A stretch of DNA of 21,471 nt from JAEYFP01 sp964566545 (GTDB lineage: Bacteria; Bacillota; Clostridia; Lachnospirales; Lachnospiraceae), in contig CAZMIX010000042.1 of NCBI GenBank assembly GCA_964566545.1, positions 1 to 21,471 on the forward strand, written 5' to 3'. Shown in pieces: positions 6,657 through 15,048 of the stretch. A program made the translations under genes and the position numbers. Within the stretch, counting starts at the first letter, position 1; each line of letters starts with the position of its first letter. The notes under the pieces were generated by a model that did no database searches, was not told the DNA's origin, and worked only from the letters and a program-made list of their open reading frames with translations.

Positions 6657-9600
6657 TCAGGCATCAATTTCAGAAGAATAGAAAACGTACCGGTTTTTTC
6701 CGTTCTTCTTGGCGACGTACATCGCGCTGTCGGAATGCGTGATCAGCTCCTCCGCCCGGCTGCCGTCGTGTCCCAATATGCTGATGCCGATGCTGGAGGT
6801 GACCGATGCGGTCAAACCAGTATCATCGATGACGATTGGTTCCCGAAGAGAATCGATTATCCGCTTACAAAGTTTTTCAAGGGATTCCCGGCTCTTTACA
6901 TTTTCGATTACGATAATAAATTCATCTCCGCCCAAACGGGACACCATATCACAGCCCCTGACCATCTTAGTCAATCTACTGGCAGCGGCAGTCAGGATGA
7001 TATCACCCTTGTCATGCCCATACCGGTCGTTGATTGCTTTAAAGCCATCGAGGTCGATAAACAGAACAGCGACGGCCGTATTTTCATAAGCGGCCGTTTC
7101 CAGGGACTGCTTCAGATGATTCTGGAACATTCGCCTGTTGGGCAGTCCGGTGAGCATATCATGATTTGCCATGTATTCGAGCCGTTGCTCCGCGGCCTGA
7201 CGCGTCTCGATTTCATCCCGCAGCTCCCTTGTTTTTTCATCGACGAGAAGCTGCAGATTGCTGTAGAGATAAGAATTCTCGACGGAAATAGCCAACTGGG
7301 AGGCAATGATCGTTAGCGCTTCCAGATTCTTTTTATCAAATACGCCTTCAATCAGCTTGTTTTCAAGGTACAGGATCCCTTTTAAATCCCCTTTATTAAT
7401 GATCGGCATGCATAAAACCGATTTTGAGCCATGCAGCGAAATATGCTCATCCATCATAAAAATATCGGATACCGAGGCATTGTCAAGTGCGACGGTTTCT
7501 CTCGTCCTGTCCACATAATTAACGATCCGCAGGGAAATACAGTCCGCCTGTGCACTTCGTCCCCGATCCACATTTTTAATATTTCCTTCAGAATGTCCCT
7601 CCGCGCGGATCAGATAGCCGTCTGACTCATCCTTTGTTAAATAATAAATGTGCTGGGCGCCGGACATTTCCAATAAAACATTGATCAGCTTGTCAAGGAT
7701 AGACTCCAGTTCAATTTCTCCTGAAATTGTTTGGGAGGCCGTGATCAGCGCATTGAAATCAATGCTTGGCTGGCTGCGGTCGCTGCTGCTCCTCAAAATG
7801 GAAACGGTTCTTTGCTCCAGATCCTTCTTGCCGATGTAATTGGAAGAAAGCAGACCGCTGTTATTCTGCTTAAGCTGTTCGACCTTGCCGCTCGCACCCC
7901 AGGAAAGATAAGCGGAATAGGCCTCGCGAAGAAATCCGGCGGCCGTTCTTGGAGCTTTCAGCTTGAAAAACCGCTGGGAAGCAAGCTCACAGAGGAGCGC
8001 ATAGTGGTAAGGTCTGTTATGATCCGCCGCTTCCTGAATCGCTTTTTCGTATAGCACCACCAGATCCTCCAAGCCGCCGTTTGCAGCCGCTATTTCAGCA
8101 TTCAAAATACTGTGAAAATGCAAAAAGTTTACAGGAGCCTCTGCTGCTCTTTCTTCGAGCCATTCCTGGTTTAAGCTCAGTGTTTTAAGCAGGTTACGTT
8201 TCTCTTCCTTCCTGCAGTCATGATTTTCCAACCGTTTGCAGATGGCGAGCGAATAAAGAAAATTATGTGTTGCAACCGGATAAAATCCGGTAATTAACGG
8301 AAGGAGCGGCACCGCTTTTTCCGTCAGCTCATAGACCGTATCATAATCCGCATAAATTGCGGCACAGAGCGCCCGGAGAATATAATAATAGCACTGCGCC
8401 ATTTGGTTGGACCGTATCGTCGCAAGATATGCCTGTTCATCAAATTCGTCATTCGTAAAACTGCCGGGCGAGTTGGTCCGCCCTTTTAACGCCTTGTATA
8501 ACTGCGCATAGCTGACAAAGCTTTCCGTGGCATGGCGATTTCCCGTTTTGTTGGCATAGGCAAGAGCGGACTTATTCTCCGCAGATAGTTCTTTGAGCGT
8601 CTCGCATGTTTCAAGCACCGCCTGTTGCGTCGTAAAATAGGTATAGCAGGCAAATTCAAAGTCACCGGTGGAAGCGTTCCCCTTCATGGCTTCTCTTGCA
8701 TAAGGAATACCGGATTTCACATCTTCACACCAGTGGATTGTAAATAAGGAATACACGTGATAAATTCTGAACACTTCATTTTGAAAACCGACCTTTTCAG
8801 CAATTTTCCGAGCTTTGTTTGCGACCGTATAAGACAGCCTGTAATCATTTTTAAATGATATGAGAACAAGGGGCAATTCGGCATAAAGCAGCAGGCTTTC
8901 CGGCGTATACCCATATTCCAGCGTCCGCAGGGCGCTTGTAATGATCATCCAGGAGGAATAGAGCAGGCTGTAGAAAAATCCCGCAGTAATTGTCCTGTTA
9001 AGAATTTTGGCGATGGCCGTTTCTTTTTTATCGGTCGTTAAGGACTTTGCGTTAATTCCGATAAAATTTCCCCTTTTCAGCTCTGCGTAATAATCCTCGA
9101 TCTTAGAAATGGTTGTCTGATACAAATCATCCTCAGGGAAATCCACACCGAGCATTTTCAGCAGGCCAATGCTGAGCAGAAAACCGTCCTGATAAGAGCC
9201 GCGCATGGACAACCCCACTGCCTGCAGGCAGCAGCTATCGGTCAATTCGGTCGGATCATGAGCGAACTTTTCCAATATCGGATAGATGCGATCGGCCTCG
9301 TCATATCTGGCAAGATTGCATAAGGAGAGATGATAGGTCGCATAAATCTCAAACAGAAAGCTGTCCTCGACGGGTTTGATTTCGTCCAGATTACCTATGA
9401 CCGGTTCCAAATATTGCACTGCCGGCAAATAAGAGGCTAACTGGTTGGCTGAATAGGCCGTATCCAGAAGCATTCGTGCGACCTCTCTTTTTTCGTCCGT
9501 CAGCTCGATGATATCGAACGCCTTTAAGTAATGGTCGGCAATAAGAAACTTCGACTCAGCATCGCTGGAAGCTGCCTGTGTTTTCCTATAGTATTGTGCG

Positions 9601-11693
9601 AGCGTATGGTGTATGTCTTTTCTCTTGTGTTCGGGCAGAAGGGAATAAAAAGCCTGCTGGAATCGGTCGTGCGAAAATTGAAACAGCGTATCGCCGCCCG
9701 CATTTTTATCATGCCGCCCCGGATAAATAATTTCAAGAGCTACGGCCTGCCTTAAAAAAGTACGGATTTCCGATCGATCCAGTGAAGATAACTCAAAAAG
9801 GAGATCGCAGGAAAAGCTCCGGCCGCTGCAGGCGCCAAGGGAGAGCAGGCCGACCATTTCGGGGGAAAAACGGTCAATGCTTTGTACAAAAAAATCGACG
9901 ACGTTCTGCTCCGCAGGGTAGGTCCTTATCGTATCAATATCCCATTCCCAACAGCGTAGCTCTTTATGAAAACGAATGACGCCGTTTCTGTGGCAAATCA
10001 TTAAAAACTGCTTAATATAAAACGGATTTCCATGCGTTTTTCCATAGATGACCTCAGCCAGATCAAAAATCTTTTCCGGCTCGCAATGCAGCGTATCGGA
10101 AAGCATCTGAACGACGGCGGCATGGGTTAAGCCGGACAGGGTAAGCTGGCGGATGTCCTGTTTTCGGTCGAGCATTTTATTACGGCTGAGGATGAGCGGA
10201 TGGTTTTCATCCACCTCATTGTCACGATAACAGACAATAATCAGCAGGCCCCGGATTTTTTCATTGCCCATGATCTCTTCGAGAACATCCAACGCGTCGG
10301 GAGCGGCAAGATGGAGATCGTCGATAAAGAAGACGATGGGCTGCTTTGGAGAGGCGATAGCGATAAACAGCCGCTGCACGGCCGCGGAAAAACGGAGTCC
10401 CAATTCGACGGAGGAAAGCTTTCCAGAGGGCTGCGTTTCGCCAATGATCAGCGATAACTGGGGAAGCTTGTCCGCAATAAGACAGGCATCCCGTCCAAGC
10501 GCTTCCGAGATGCGCGTTTTCCAAAGCCCAATTTGCTGCGCATTTTCGGAAAGAATGATATCAAAAAAAATTCCGAGCGCCTGCATCAGCGCAAAGTGCG
10601 GAATATTCCGCTGATATTGATCTAGCTTTCCGCTGACCAGCAGCCCGTTTGAGTGGATCAGAAATTGCTGAATAGAGCCGACAAGAGAAGTTTTTCCGAC
10701 TCCGGATTGTCCGCTGATAAAAACAGTGCACTTTTTACCTCGCAAAATATTATTATACGCTTTTTCCAAAACAGCGAAATCGTCCTCCCGGCCATAGAGC
10801 TTATGCGGTATTTCGATAAAATTGGAATAGTCAGAAAGTCCCGGCTCAAATTCAGGAATGCCCTGTTCATCATCATAAGTGCGAATGCACCGGTCGATAT
10901 CAAAAAGGATTCCTTCCGCGCTGTGGTAGCGATCCTCCGGCATCTTTTCCATGAGCTTGGCAACGATGCAAGACAGCGTTTCGGGCACCTTCGGGTTTAT
11001 CGTTTTGACCGGCGGAGGAATTTTTGCCACATGGTCATAAATCAGCTCCGTCGCGCTTTTCTCATGGAACGGACGCTTGCCGCACAGCATTTCGTAAAAG
11101 GTGATGCCGAGCGAATAAAAATCTGTCCGAAAGTCGATCGCCCGGTTCATTCTGCCGGTCTGCTCGGGAGAAAGATAATAAAGCGTACCGCCGGAAGAGG
11201 AATCTACCATCAGCGGCTTTTCATATGAAAATTTTGCTGAAATTCCAAAATCAATGATCGTGACCTTTCTTGTCTGCGCATTATAAATAATATTGGAGGG
11301 ATTCAAATCCTTGTGAATGACACCCGCGTTGTGGATATCGATCAGCCCTTTTATGATTGCCTGTGCAAGAAATAAAAACTCCTTTACCTCGATTGGATGC
11401 TCCTTGATATATTCGGAAAGAGAAATTCCGTTATAATATTTTATCACTAAAAAAAAGCTCTCATCAATTTTAACAAAATCCAGAGCCTCGGACACAAATT
11501 CACTTTTTATTTTTGATAGGGCGGCATATTCATTTTGAAGCTTTGCGAGCTCCTTTGTGCTCATCGTTTCCGTATTGAGGGTTTTTAAAATGACGGATTC
11601 TCCGGTTTTGAAATCGATCGCCCGATAAAGGATGCTGTTCTTTGAATAGTTGATCGAACCCTGTATATGATATTGTCCTGGGGTGCTGTTCAT
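6657..11693 (-). CDS. Giant signalling protein: Ser/Thr kinase, AAA-type ATPase, GAF and GGDEF
   Basis: 1678 residues, cytoplasmic, with no membrane helix. The kinase domain (about 8-270) has Lys37, Glu55, HKDLNPSN (D129, N134), DFG (148-150) and SPEQTGR, but its Gly-rich loop is degenerate. The ATPase (about 298-560) has Walker A GQSGVGKT (328-335) and Walker B FFIDD (D458, D459). Residues about 600-1300 are helical and TPR-like. A GAF domain spans about 1315-1475, then a coiled coil (1475-1507) and a diguanylate cyclase domain (1508-1678). The cyclase has an intact GGDEF (1588-1592) and an inhibitory RxxD site (R1579, D1582) at the right distance. The family is known with a histidine kinase output; here the output is c-di-GMP synthesis. 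The start at 11693 has GGGAG about 10 bp upstream. A YbaN gene lies 93 bp upstream with no terminator between them, so co-transcription is possible. Confidence 0.9.
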   Translation of the reverse strand: MNSTPGQYHIQGSINYSKNSILYRAIDFKTGESVILKTLNTETMSTKELAKLQNEYAALSKIKSEFVSEALDFVKIDESFFLVIKYYNGISLSEYIKEHPIEVKEFLFLAQAIIKGLIDIHNAGVIHKDLNPSNIIYNAQTRKVTIIDFGISAKFSYEKPLMVDSSSGGTLYYLSPEQTGRMNRAIDFRTDFYSLGITFYEMLCGKRPFHEKSATELIYDHVAKIPPPVKTINPKVPETLSCIVAKLMEKMPEDRYHSAEGILFDIDRCIRTYDDEQGIPEFEPGLSDYSNFIEIPHKLYGREDDFAVLEKAYNNILRGKKCTVFISGQSGVGKTSLVGSIQQFLIHSNGLLVSGKLDQYQRNIPHFALMQALGIFFDIILSENAQQIGLWKTRISEALGRDACLIADKLPQLSLIIGETQPSGKLSSVELGLRFSAAVQRLFIAIASPKQPIVFFIDDLHLAAPDALDVLEEIMGNEKIRGLLIIVCYRDNEVDENHPLILSRNKMLDRKQDIRQLTLSGLTHAAVVQMLSDTLHCEPEKIFDLAEVIYGKTHGNPFYIKQFLMICHRNGVIRFHKELRCWEWDIDTIRTYPAEQNVVDFFVQSIDRFSPEMVGLLSLGACSGRSFSCDLLFELSSLDRSEIRTFLRQAVALEIIYPGRHDKNAGGDTLFQFSHDRFQQAFYSLLPEHKRKDIHHTLAQYYRKTQAASSDAESKFLIADHYLKAFDIIELTDEKREVARMLLDTAYSANQLASYLPAVQYLEPVIGNLDEIKPVEDSFLFEIYATYHLSLCNLARYDEADRIYPILEKFAHDPTELTDSCCLQAVGLSMRGSYQDGFLLSIGLLKMLGVDFPEDDLYQTTISKIEDYYAELKRGNFIGINAKSLTTDKKETAIAKILNRTITAGFFYSLLYSSWMIITSALRTLEYGYTPESLLLYAELPLVLISFKNDYRLSYTVANKARKIAEKVGFQNEVFRIYHVYSLFTIHWCEDVKSGIPYAREAMKGNASTGDFEFACYTYFTTQQAVLETCETLKELSAENKSALAYANKTGNRHATESFVSYAQLYKALKGRTNSPGSFTNDEFDEQAYLATIRSNQMAQCYYYILRALCAAIYADYDTVYELTEKAVPLLPLITGFYPVATHNFLYSLAICKRLENHDCRKEEKRNLLKTLSLNQEWLEERAAEAPVNFLHFHSILNAEIAAANGGLEDLVVLYEKAIQEAADHNRPYHYALLCELASQRFFKLKAPRTAAGFLREAYSAYLSWGASGKVEQLKQNNSGLLSSNYIGKKDLEQRTVSILRSSSDRSQPSIDFNALITASQTISGEIELESILDKLINVLLEMSGAQHIYYLTKDESDGYLIRAEGHSEGNIKNVDRGRSAQADCISLRIVNYVDRTRETVALDNASVSDIFMMDEHISLHGSKSVLCMPIINKGDLKGILYLENKLIEGVFDKKNLEALTIIASQLAISVENSYLYSNLQLLVDEKTRELRDEIETRQAAEQRLEYMANHDMLTGLPNRRMFQNHLKQSLETAAYENTAVAVLFIDLDGFKAINDRYGHDKGDIILTAAASRLTKMVRGCDMVSRLGGDEFIIVIENVKSRESLEKLCKRIIDSLREPIVIDDTGLTASVTSSIGISILGHDGSRAEELITHSDSAMYVAKKNGKNRYVFYSSEIDA

Positions 11694-11786
11694 TTTTCAT
11701 TTCTCCCTCGATGGTAAAGTGAATGGCGGACGCCGGTTGATTATGGATAAGAAAAGCCGGTTATTTGTTTCTGCTCTGCGCTTTAT

Positions 11787-12209
11787 TTATGACTGCGTTT
11801 CTGCGGAATTGCCATCAGCTTCTGCATTTTGGGCGATAGTCATCTCCGGTTTTGGCCTCGCGATCAACAGAATATGGACAGTTACACAAACGCCGATGAA
11901 GGTCAGCAGCAGGACGAGCCAGAGCTTACCGGTCAAGATCATGGATAGAATCAACATACCCCAAAGAAAGAGGAGACTTTTGACGACAGTCCTGCGTGGA
12001 AGTCCCTTCCGTTCCTTATAATTTTCAATATATTCACGGAAAAAAGGAATCCGCAGAATCCGCGCCTGCAACTTCGGCGTGCCCGCAAGGCACCCCGTAC
12101 CGACAATCACAAACGGCGTCGTGGGGAGAACGGGAAGAAAGACGCCGATCGCGCCTAATAATAAAAAAAGAAACCCGAGTATCGTTAAAAAAATTACACG
12201 AATGCGCAT
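11787..12209 (-). CDS. YbaN-family (DUF454) inner membrane protein
   Basis: 140 residues from the ATG at 12209, with AGGTGG 5 bp upstream; the in-frame GTG at 12218 lies inside that site. Two N-terminal hydrophobic helices with the family signature GxxLPVLPTTPF are visible (residues about 6-40). An amphipathic middle (FFREYIENYKERKGLP) and two more helices (about 75-115) follow, then a polar tail rich in Ala, Glu and Asn. DUF454 proteins are small membrane proteins of unknown function, in some species next to haem or iron genes; no such gene is present here. It has its own promoter with a palindrome and may lead into the kinase/GGDEF gene. Confidence 0.88.
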   Translation of the reverse strand: MRIRVIFLTILGFLFLLLGAIGVFLPVLPTTPFVIVGTGCLAGTPKLQARILRIPFFREYIENYKERKGLPRRTVVKSLLFLWGMLILSMILTGKLWLVLLLTFIGVCVTVHILLIARPKPEMTIAQNAEADGNSAETQS

Positions 12210-12237
12210 GCAGACCACCTTATTCTATAGTATCAAT

Positions 12238-12253
12238 AGTAATATTTATTACT
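12238..12253. promoter_or_regulatory. Palindromic operator candidate upstream of the YbaN gene
   Basis: AGTAATATTTATTACT is a perfect 16-bp palindrome. It is flanked by TATC and GATA, which extend the symmetry with one offset. It lies between the -10 and the ribosome site on the minus strand, a typical repressor position. The regulator is unknown. Confidence 0.45.
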
Positions 12254-12262
12254 GATAATATA

Positions 12263-12291
12263 AATTTACCTAACTATTATACGTTTGTCAA
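12263..12291 (-). promoter_or_regulatory. Promoter of the YbaN gene
   Basis: On the minus strand, a perfect TTGACA, a 17-bp spacer and TAAATT (4 of 6 matches). Confidence 0.5.
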
Positions 12292-12320
12292 TAAACATCA
12301 CTCTATTATAAGAAATTATA

Positions 12321-12638
12321 TTACTTTTTTCCTTGATTTTGCGGTTGTTTTCCATTATTTAGTTTTGGATTCGCAGGGAACCAGCCTTTTTTGACCCGCT
12401 CCGCCTGCTCCTTTAACTCGCCGATCGACCACAGCATTGTAACGCCTAGTATCGCGAGGGAACCAGATAAGATATTGCTTGACACAAATAAAGAAGCGAT
12501 ACAGCACATGAGGCCGCCTGCGAGAAACACGGGCCAGATGTGCCATGTAAAAAAGTACTCGCATTTGATGACGATCGGATGAAACAGACCGATGATAAGA
12601 AATGCGAGGATGCCGACCAGGATACCCGACCAATTCAT
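12321..12638 (-). CDS. DUF4491 family small membrane protein
   Basis: 105 residues; AGGGAGGAA precedes the ATG. The N-terminus (NWSGILVGILAFLIIGLFHP, then IVIKCEYFF) and the closing WSIGELKEQAERVKKGWFPANP are hallmarks of DUF4491. Three hydrophobic helices lie at about 5-22, 33-50 and 55-72, followed by a basic, Asn/Gln-rich cytoplasmic tail. The length is typical of the family, whose function is unknown. It is divergent from the MFS gene and upstream of the YbaN gene, separated from it by 111 bp that carry a promoter. Confidence 0.88.
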   Translation of the reverse strand: MNWSGILVGILAFLIIGLFHPIVIKCEYFFTWHIWPVFLAGGLMCCIASLFVSSNILSGSLAILGVTMLWSIGELKEQAERVKKGWFPANPKLNNGKQPQNQGKK

Positions 12639-12756
12639 CGATGGATTCCTCCCTTTCTATTGCGCAGGCTCAGCGTAATCAAAACGATCATAAACCGCAT
12701 TGCATTAAAATAGTATATGAAAATGTGGAGAAAAGGTTCCTCTGTGCTAAAATACA

Positions 12757-12785
12757 TTGACTTTATAGATAGTAATTGATAGAAT
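12757..12785 (+). promoter_or_regulatory. Promoter of the MFS transporter gene
   Basis: TTGACT, a 17-bp spacer and TAGAAT, ending 67 bp before the ATG. Confidence 0.6.
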
Positions 12786-12852
12786 CTGAAAACGTAGAGA
12801 GACTTCGTCAGACATGAAAATTAAAATACATTAGAAATGAGGAAAATCAGAA

Positions 12853-14067
12853 ATGAATGCTTTAACAAAAAGAATTACTTATCAGCAGACAATTTATGCC
12901 TGTTATGCGGGATATGTTGTACAGGCGATTGTAAACAATTTAGGGCCGCTGCTGTTTTTGACGTTCCAACGGAGTTTTGGGATATCTTTGGAAAAGGTGG
13001 GTTTGCTCGTGACGATCAACTTTGGCACGCAGATTATCGTGGATTTGTTGTCGGCAAAGTACGTTGACCGGTTTGGTTACCGGGCGGCGGTCATCTTTGC
13101 GCATGTTATGGGGACAATCGGCCTGATCGGAATGGGTGTGTTCCCGTTTCTGTTTGCGGATCCGTACATCGGGCTTGTGATCGCCGTTATGACCAATGCG
13201 GTCGGCGGCGGCATCATCGAGGTGTTAATCAGCCCGATCGTAGAGGCGGCTCCGTCTAAGGAGAAGGCAAAGGCGATGAGCATGCTGCATTCCTTTTACT
13301 GCTTTGGACATATGGGTGTCGTATTGCTTTCGACTCTTGCATTTGGGCTGCTTGGAATGGAACGCTGGTATATTGTACCGGTCATTTGGGCGATCGTGCC
13401 TTTTTTGAATTGTTTTTTCTTCGCGCTCGTGCCGATTCAGACCATTGTGACGGAGGAGGAAACGCTTCCGGCAAGAAAGCTGCTGTCGATGAAGCTGTTC
13501 TGGCTGTTCGTCATTTTAATGATTTGCGCCGGCGCCTCCGAGCAGGCGATGTCGCAGTGGGCCTCCTTCTTCGCGGAATCCGGTCTGCAGGTATCCAAGA
13601 CGCTCGGCGACCTGCTCGGACCATGTGCCTTTGCGGCCATGATGGCGGTATCGAGAGTATTTTACGGGAAAATGGGTCATAAAATCAAAATACAGAAATT
13701 TATGCTCGGAAGCTGCGTGCTTTGCATCGTCAGCTACTTAATCGCGGTATTTGCGCCCATTCCGCTGCTGGCTCTGGCCGGCTGCGCGCTTTGCGGCCTT
13801 TCGGTCGGCATCATGTGGCCGGGCACGTTCAGCATGGCCGCAAAGGAATGCCCGCAGGGCGGTACGGCGATGTGGGCTTTCTTAGCGCTGGCGGGAGATA
13901 TCGGCTGTGCAGCCGGACCTACCGTAGTCAGTACCGTTTCCGAGTTCTTCACCGAATACGGAATCAAAGCCGGCCTCTTTACCGCAATCGTTTTTCCTCT
14001 TGCGATGCTTTTCATCCGTCTGCGGATGGGACAGAAGAAATACCGCCGCGCGGAGTCTGAACTGTAA
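12853..14067 (+). CDS. Major facilitator superfamily transporter
   Basis: 404 residues with about 12 hydrophobic helices. GAGG lies 10-13 bp before the ATG, a rather long spacing. The loop between helices 2 and 3 shows DLLSAKYVDRFGYR, the MFS motif A (D-x-x-x-D-R-x-G-x-R). A Gly/Asn-rich helix (AVGGGIIEVLISP) resembles FucP/GlcP-type sugar permeases and related Clostridial transporters. A cytoplasmic central loop with TEEE lies around residue 200. Substrate cannot be read from sequence. The gene stands alone, with its own promoter, divergent from the DUF4491 gene. Confidence 0.88.
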   Translation: MNALTKRITYQQTIYACYAGYVVQAIVNNLGPLLFLTFQRSFGISLEKVGLLVTINFGTQIIVDLLSAKYVDRFGYRAAVIFAHVMGTIGLIGMGVFPFLFADPYIGLVIAVMTNAVGGGIIEVLISPIVEAAPSKEKAKAMSMLHSFYCFGHMGVVLLSTLAFGLLGMERWYIVPVIWAIVPFLNCFFFALVPIQTIVTEEETLPARKLLSMKLFWLFVILMICAGASEQAMSQWASFFAESGLQVSKTLGDLLGPCAFAAMMAVSRVFYGKMGHKIKIQKFMLGSCVLCIVSYLIAVFAPIPLLALAGCALCGLSVGIMWPGTFSMAAKECPQGGTAMWAFLALAGDIGCAAGPTVVSTVSEFFTEYGIKAGLFTAIVFPLAMLFIRLRMGQKKYRRAESEL

Positions 14068-14085
14068 CAAATAACTATAATAAAT

Positions 14086-14195
14086 CGAAAAAAACGAAAT
14101 TAAAAATCCCACATTAAGCTGATGAAAATCCAGTATTTGGAAAATATGAAAAATCCAAAAAACGAAAAACAGAAACAAAATATCGAAAAACGATA
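14086..14195. repeat. Cluster of CGAAA-type motifs upstream of the DUF2975 operon
   Basis: This AT-rich stretch contains four CGAAA(AA) motifs. Two are in tandem at 14086-14099, one is at 14163-14169, and the last is part of a small perfect hairpin (TATCG-AAAAA-CGATA, 14181-14195) that ends 8 bp before the -35. It could be a binding cluster for the Cro/C1-type regulator encoded downstream. This is inference only. Confidence 0.35.
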
Positions 14196-14203
14196 AAAAT
14201 ATA

Positions 14204-14232
14204 TTGACAATCAAAGAACAGAGGTGTATGAT
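14204..14232 (+). promoter_or_regulatory. Promoter of the DUF2975-HTH-DUF4173-GH9-ABC operon
   Basis: A perfect TTGACA, a 17-bp spacer and TATGAT. Confidence 0.7.
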
Positions 14233-14261
14233 AGAAAAAATCAAGAATGCCTCTGTTTTTT
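14217..14261 (+). terminator. Terminator-like hairpin overlapping the operon promoter
   Basis: Perfect 8-bp arms (AACAGAGG and CCTCTGTT) with a 25-nt loop and a run of six T. The left arm sits in the promoter spacer and the -10 in the loop. Only readthrough from the MFS gene would form it, because RNA from the promoter itself lacks the left arm. Confidence 0.5.
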
Positions 14262-14314
14262 GTGTGTAAGGATGGGAAAAAATAGTAAAATCATTCAATT
14301 TAGGAGGGTGCATA

Positions 14315-14788
14315 ATGGAAAGCAGTAAAGAAAAAGACAGGGAAAAGGATAAGGTGGCGGGATTTACGAAGCTGATGCTGGATTTGATGTTTTACGGAGG
14401 CATTTTGCTGTGCCTCGTACTGCCGGTCGTTGTTAAAATTGTGGTGCCTTTTTACGAAAAATTCGAAAAGTATTACATCCAAGTTGTTATTTTATATTTT
14501 ATAAACGGGATTTTAGCGCTTCTGCTTGTCAATGAGCTTCGCAAAGTGTTTCGCACCGTATTAAGGGATGACTGTTTTGTGCGGGAAAATGTTGTCAGTT
14601 TGCTGCGCATGGGAATCTATGCATTTTGTATTGCGGCGGTGTCAGCGGTCCGGCTTTTGTTTTATATAACACCTGCAATGCTTCTTGTAATTCTTGTATT
14701 TATTGTGGCGGGCTTTTTCAGTATCGTTCTTTCCGGCGTATTTGATAAGGCAGTTACCTATAAGCTGGAAAATGATTTGACGATTTAG
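14315..14788 (+). CDS. DUF2975 family membrane protein
   Basis: 157 residues; GGAGGG lies 7 bp before the ATG. It has a charged N-terminal 14 residues (KEKDREKDK) and then four hydrophobic helices at about 22-45, 53-73, 95-115 and 118-142. In the loop after helix 2 is the family-typical motif ELRKVFRTVLRDDCFVREN. DUF2975 proteins are usually encoded with a small YozG-type Cro/C1 regulator, exactly as found 29 bp downstream, and probably modulate or sense through it. It is the first gene of the five-gene run. Confidence 0.88.
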   Translation: MESSKEKDREKDKVAGFTKLMLDLMFYGGILLCLVLPVVVKIVVPFYEKFEKYYIQVVILYFINGILALLLVNELRKVFRTVLRDDCFVRENVVSLLRMGIYAFCIAAVSAVRLLFYITPAMLLVILVFIVAGFFSIVLSGVFDKAVTYKLENDLTI

Positions 14789-14817
14789 TGTGCGGAAACG
14801 GAAAGGAGGATACGCAG

Positions 14818-15048
14818 ATGGGCATTGTTGTAAATCTGGATGTTGTGATGGCAAAACGGAAAATAGGATTGACAGAGCTGGCTGGTGAAGTTGATATTAC
14901 GATGGCAAACCTATCGATTTTAAAAAATAATAAAGCAAAAGCAGTCCGGTTTTCCACGCTGGAAAACATTTGCAGGGCATTGGAGTGTCAGCCGGGAGAT
15001 CTGCTTGAATATGTGAACGAGGAGGAGAATAAAGATGGAAAGCAATAA
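14818..15048 (+). CDS. Small Cro/C1-type (YozG-like) HTH regulator
   Basis: 76 residues with AGGAGG 8 bp before the ATG; an earlier in-frame GTG at 14788 overlaps the preceding stop and has no site. Residues about 6-66 are a complete XRE-type helix-turn-helix: VVMAKRKIGLTELAGEV, the recognition helix ITMANLSILKNNKA, and the family-typical end TLENICRALECQPGDLLEY. Such proteins bind DNA as dimers and regulate their own operon. Its last 14 bases overlap the start of the DUF4173 gene, so translation is probably coupled. Confidence 0.9.
   Translation: MGIVVNLDVVMAKRKIGLTELAGEVDITMANLSILKNNKAKAVRFSTLENICRALECQPGDLLEYVNEEENKDGKQ

Noticed and set aside
6657..11693. Possible c-di-GMP riboswitch in the window to match the GGDEF protein
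   Set aside because: I found no stretch with the conserved core of the known c-di-GMP aptamers in any intergenic region.
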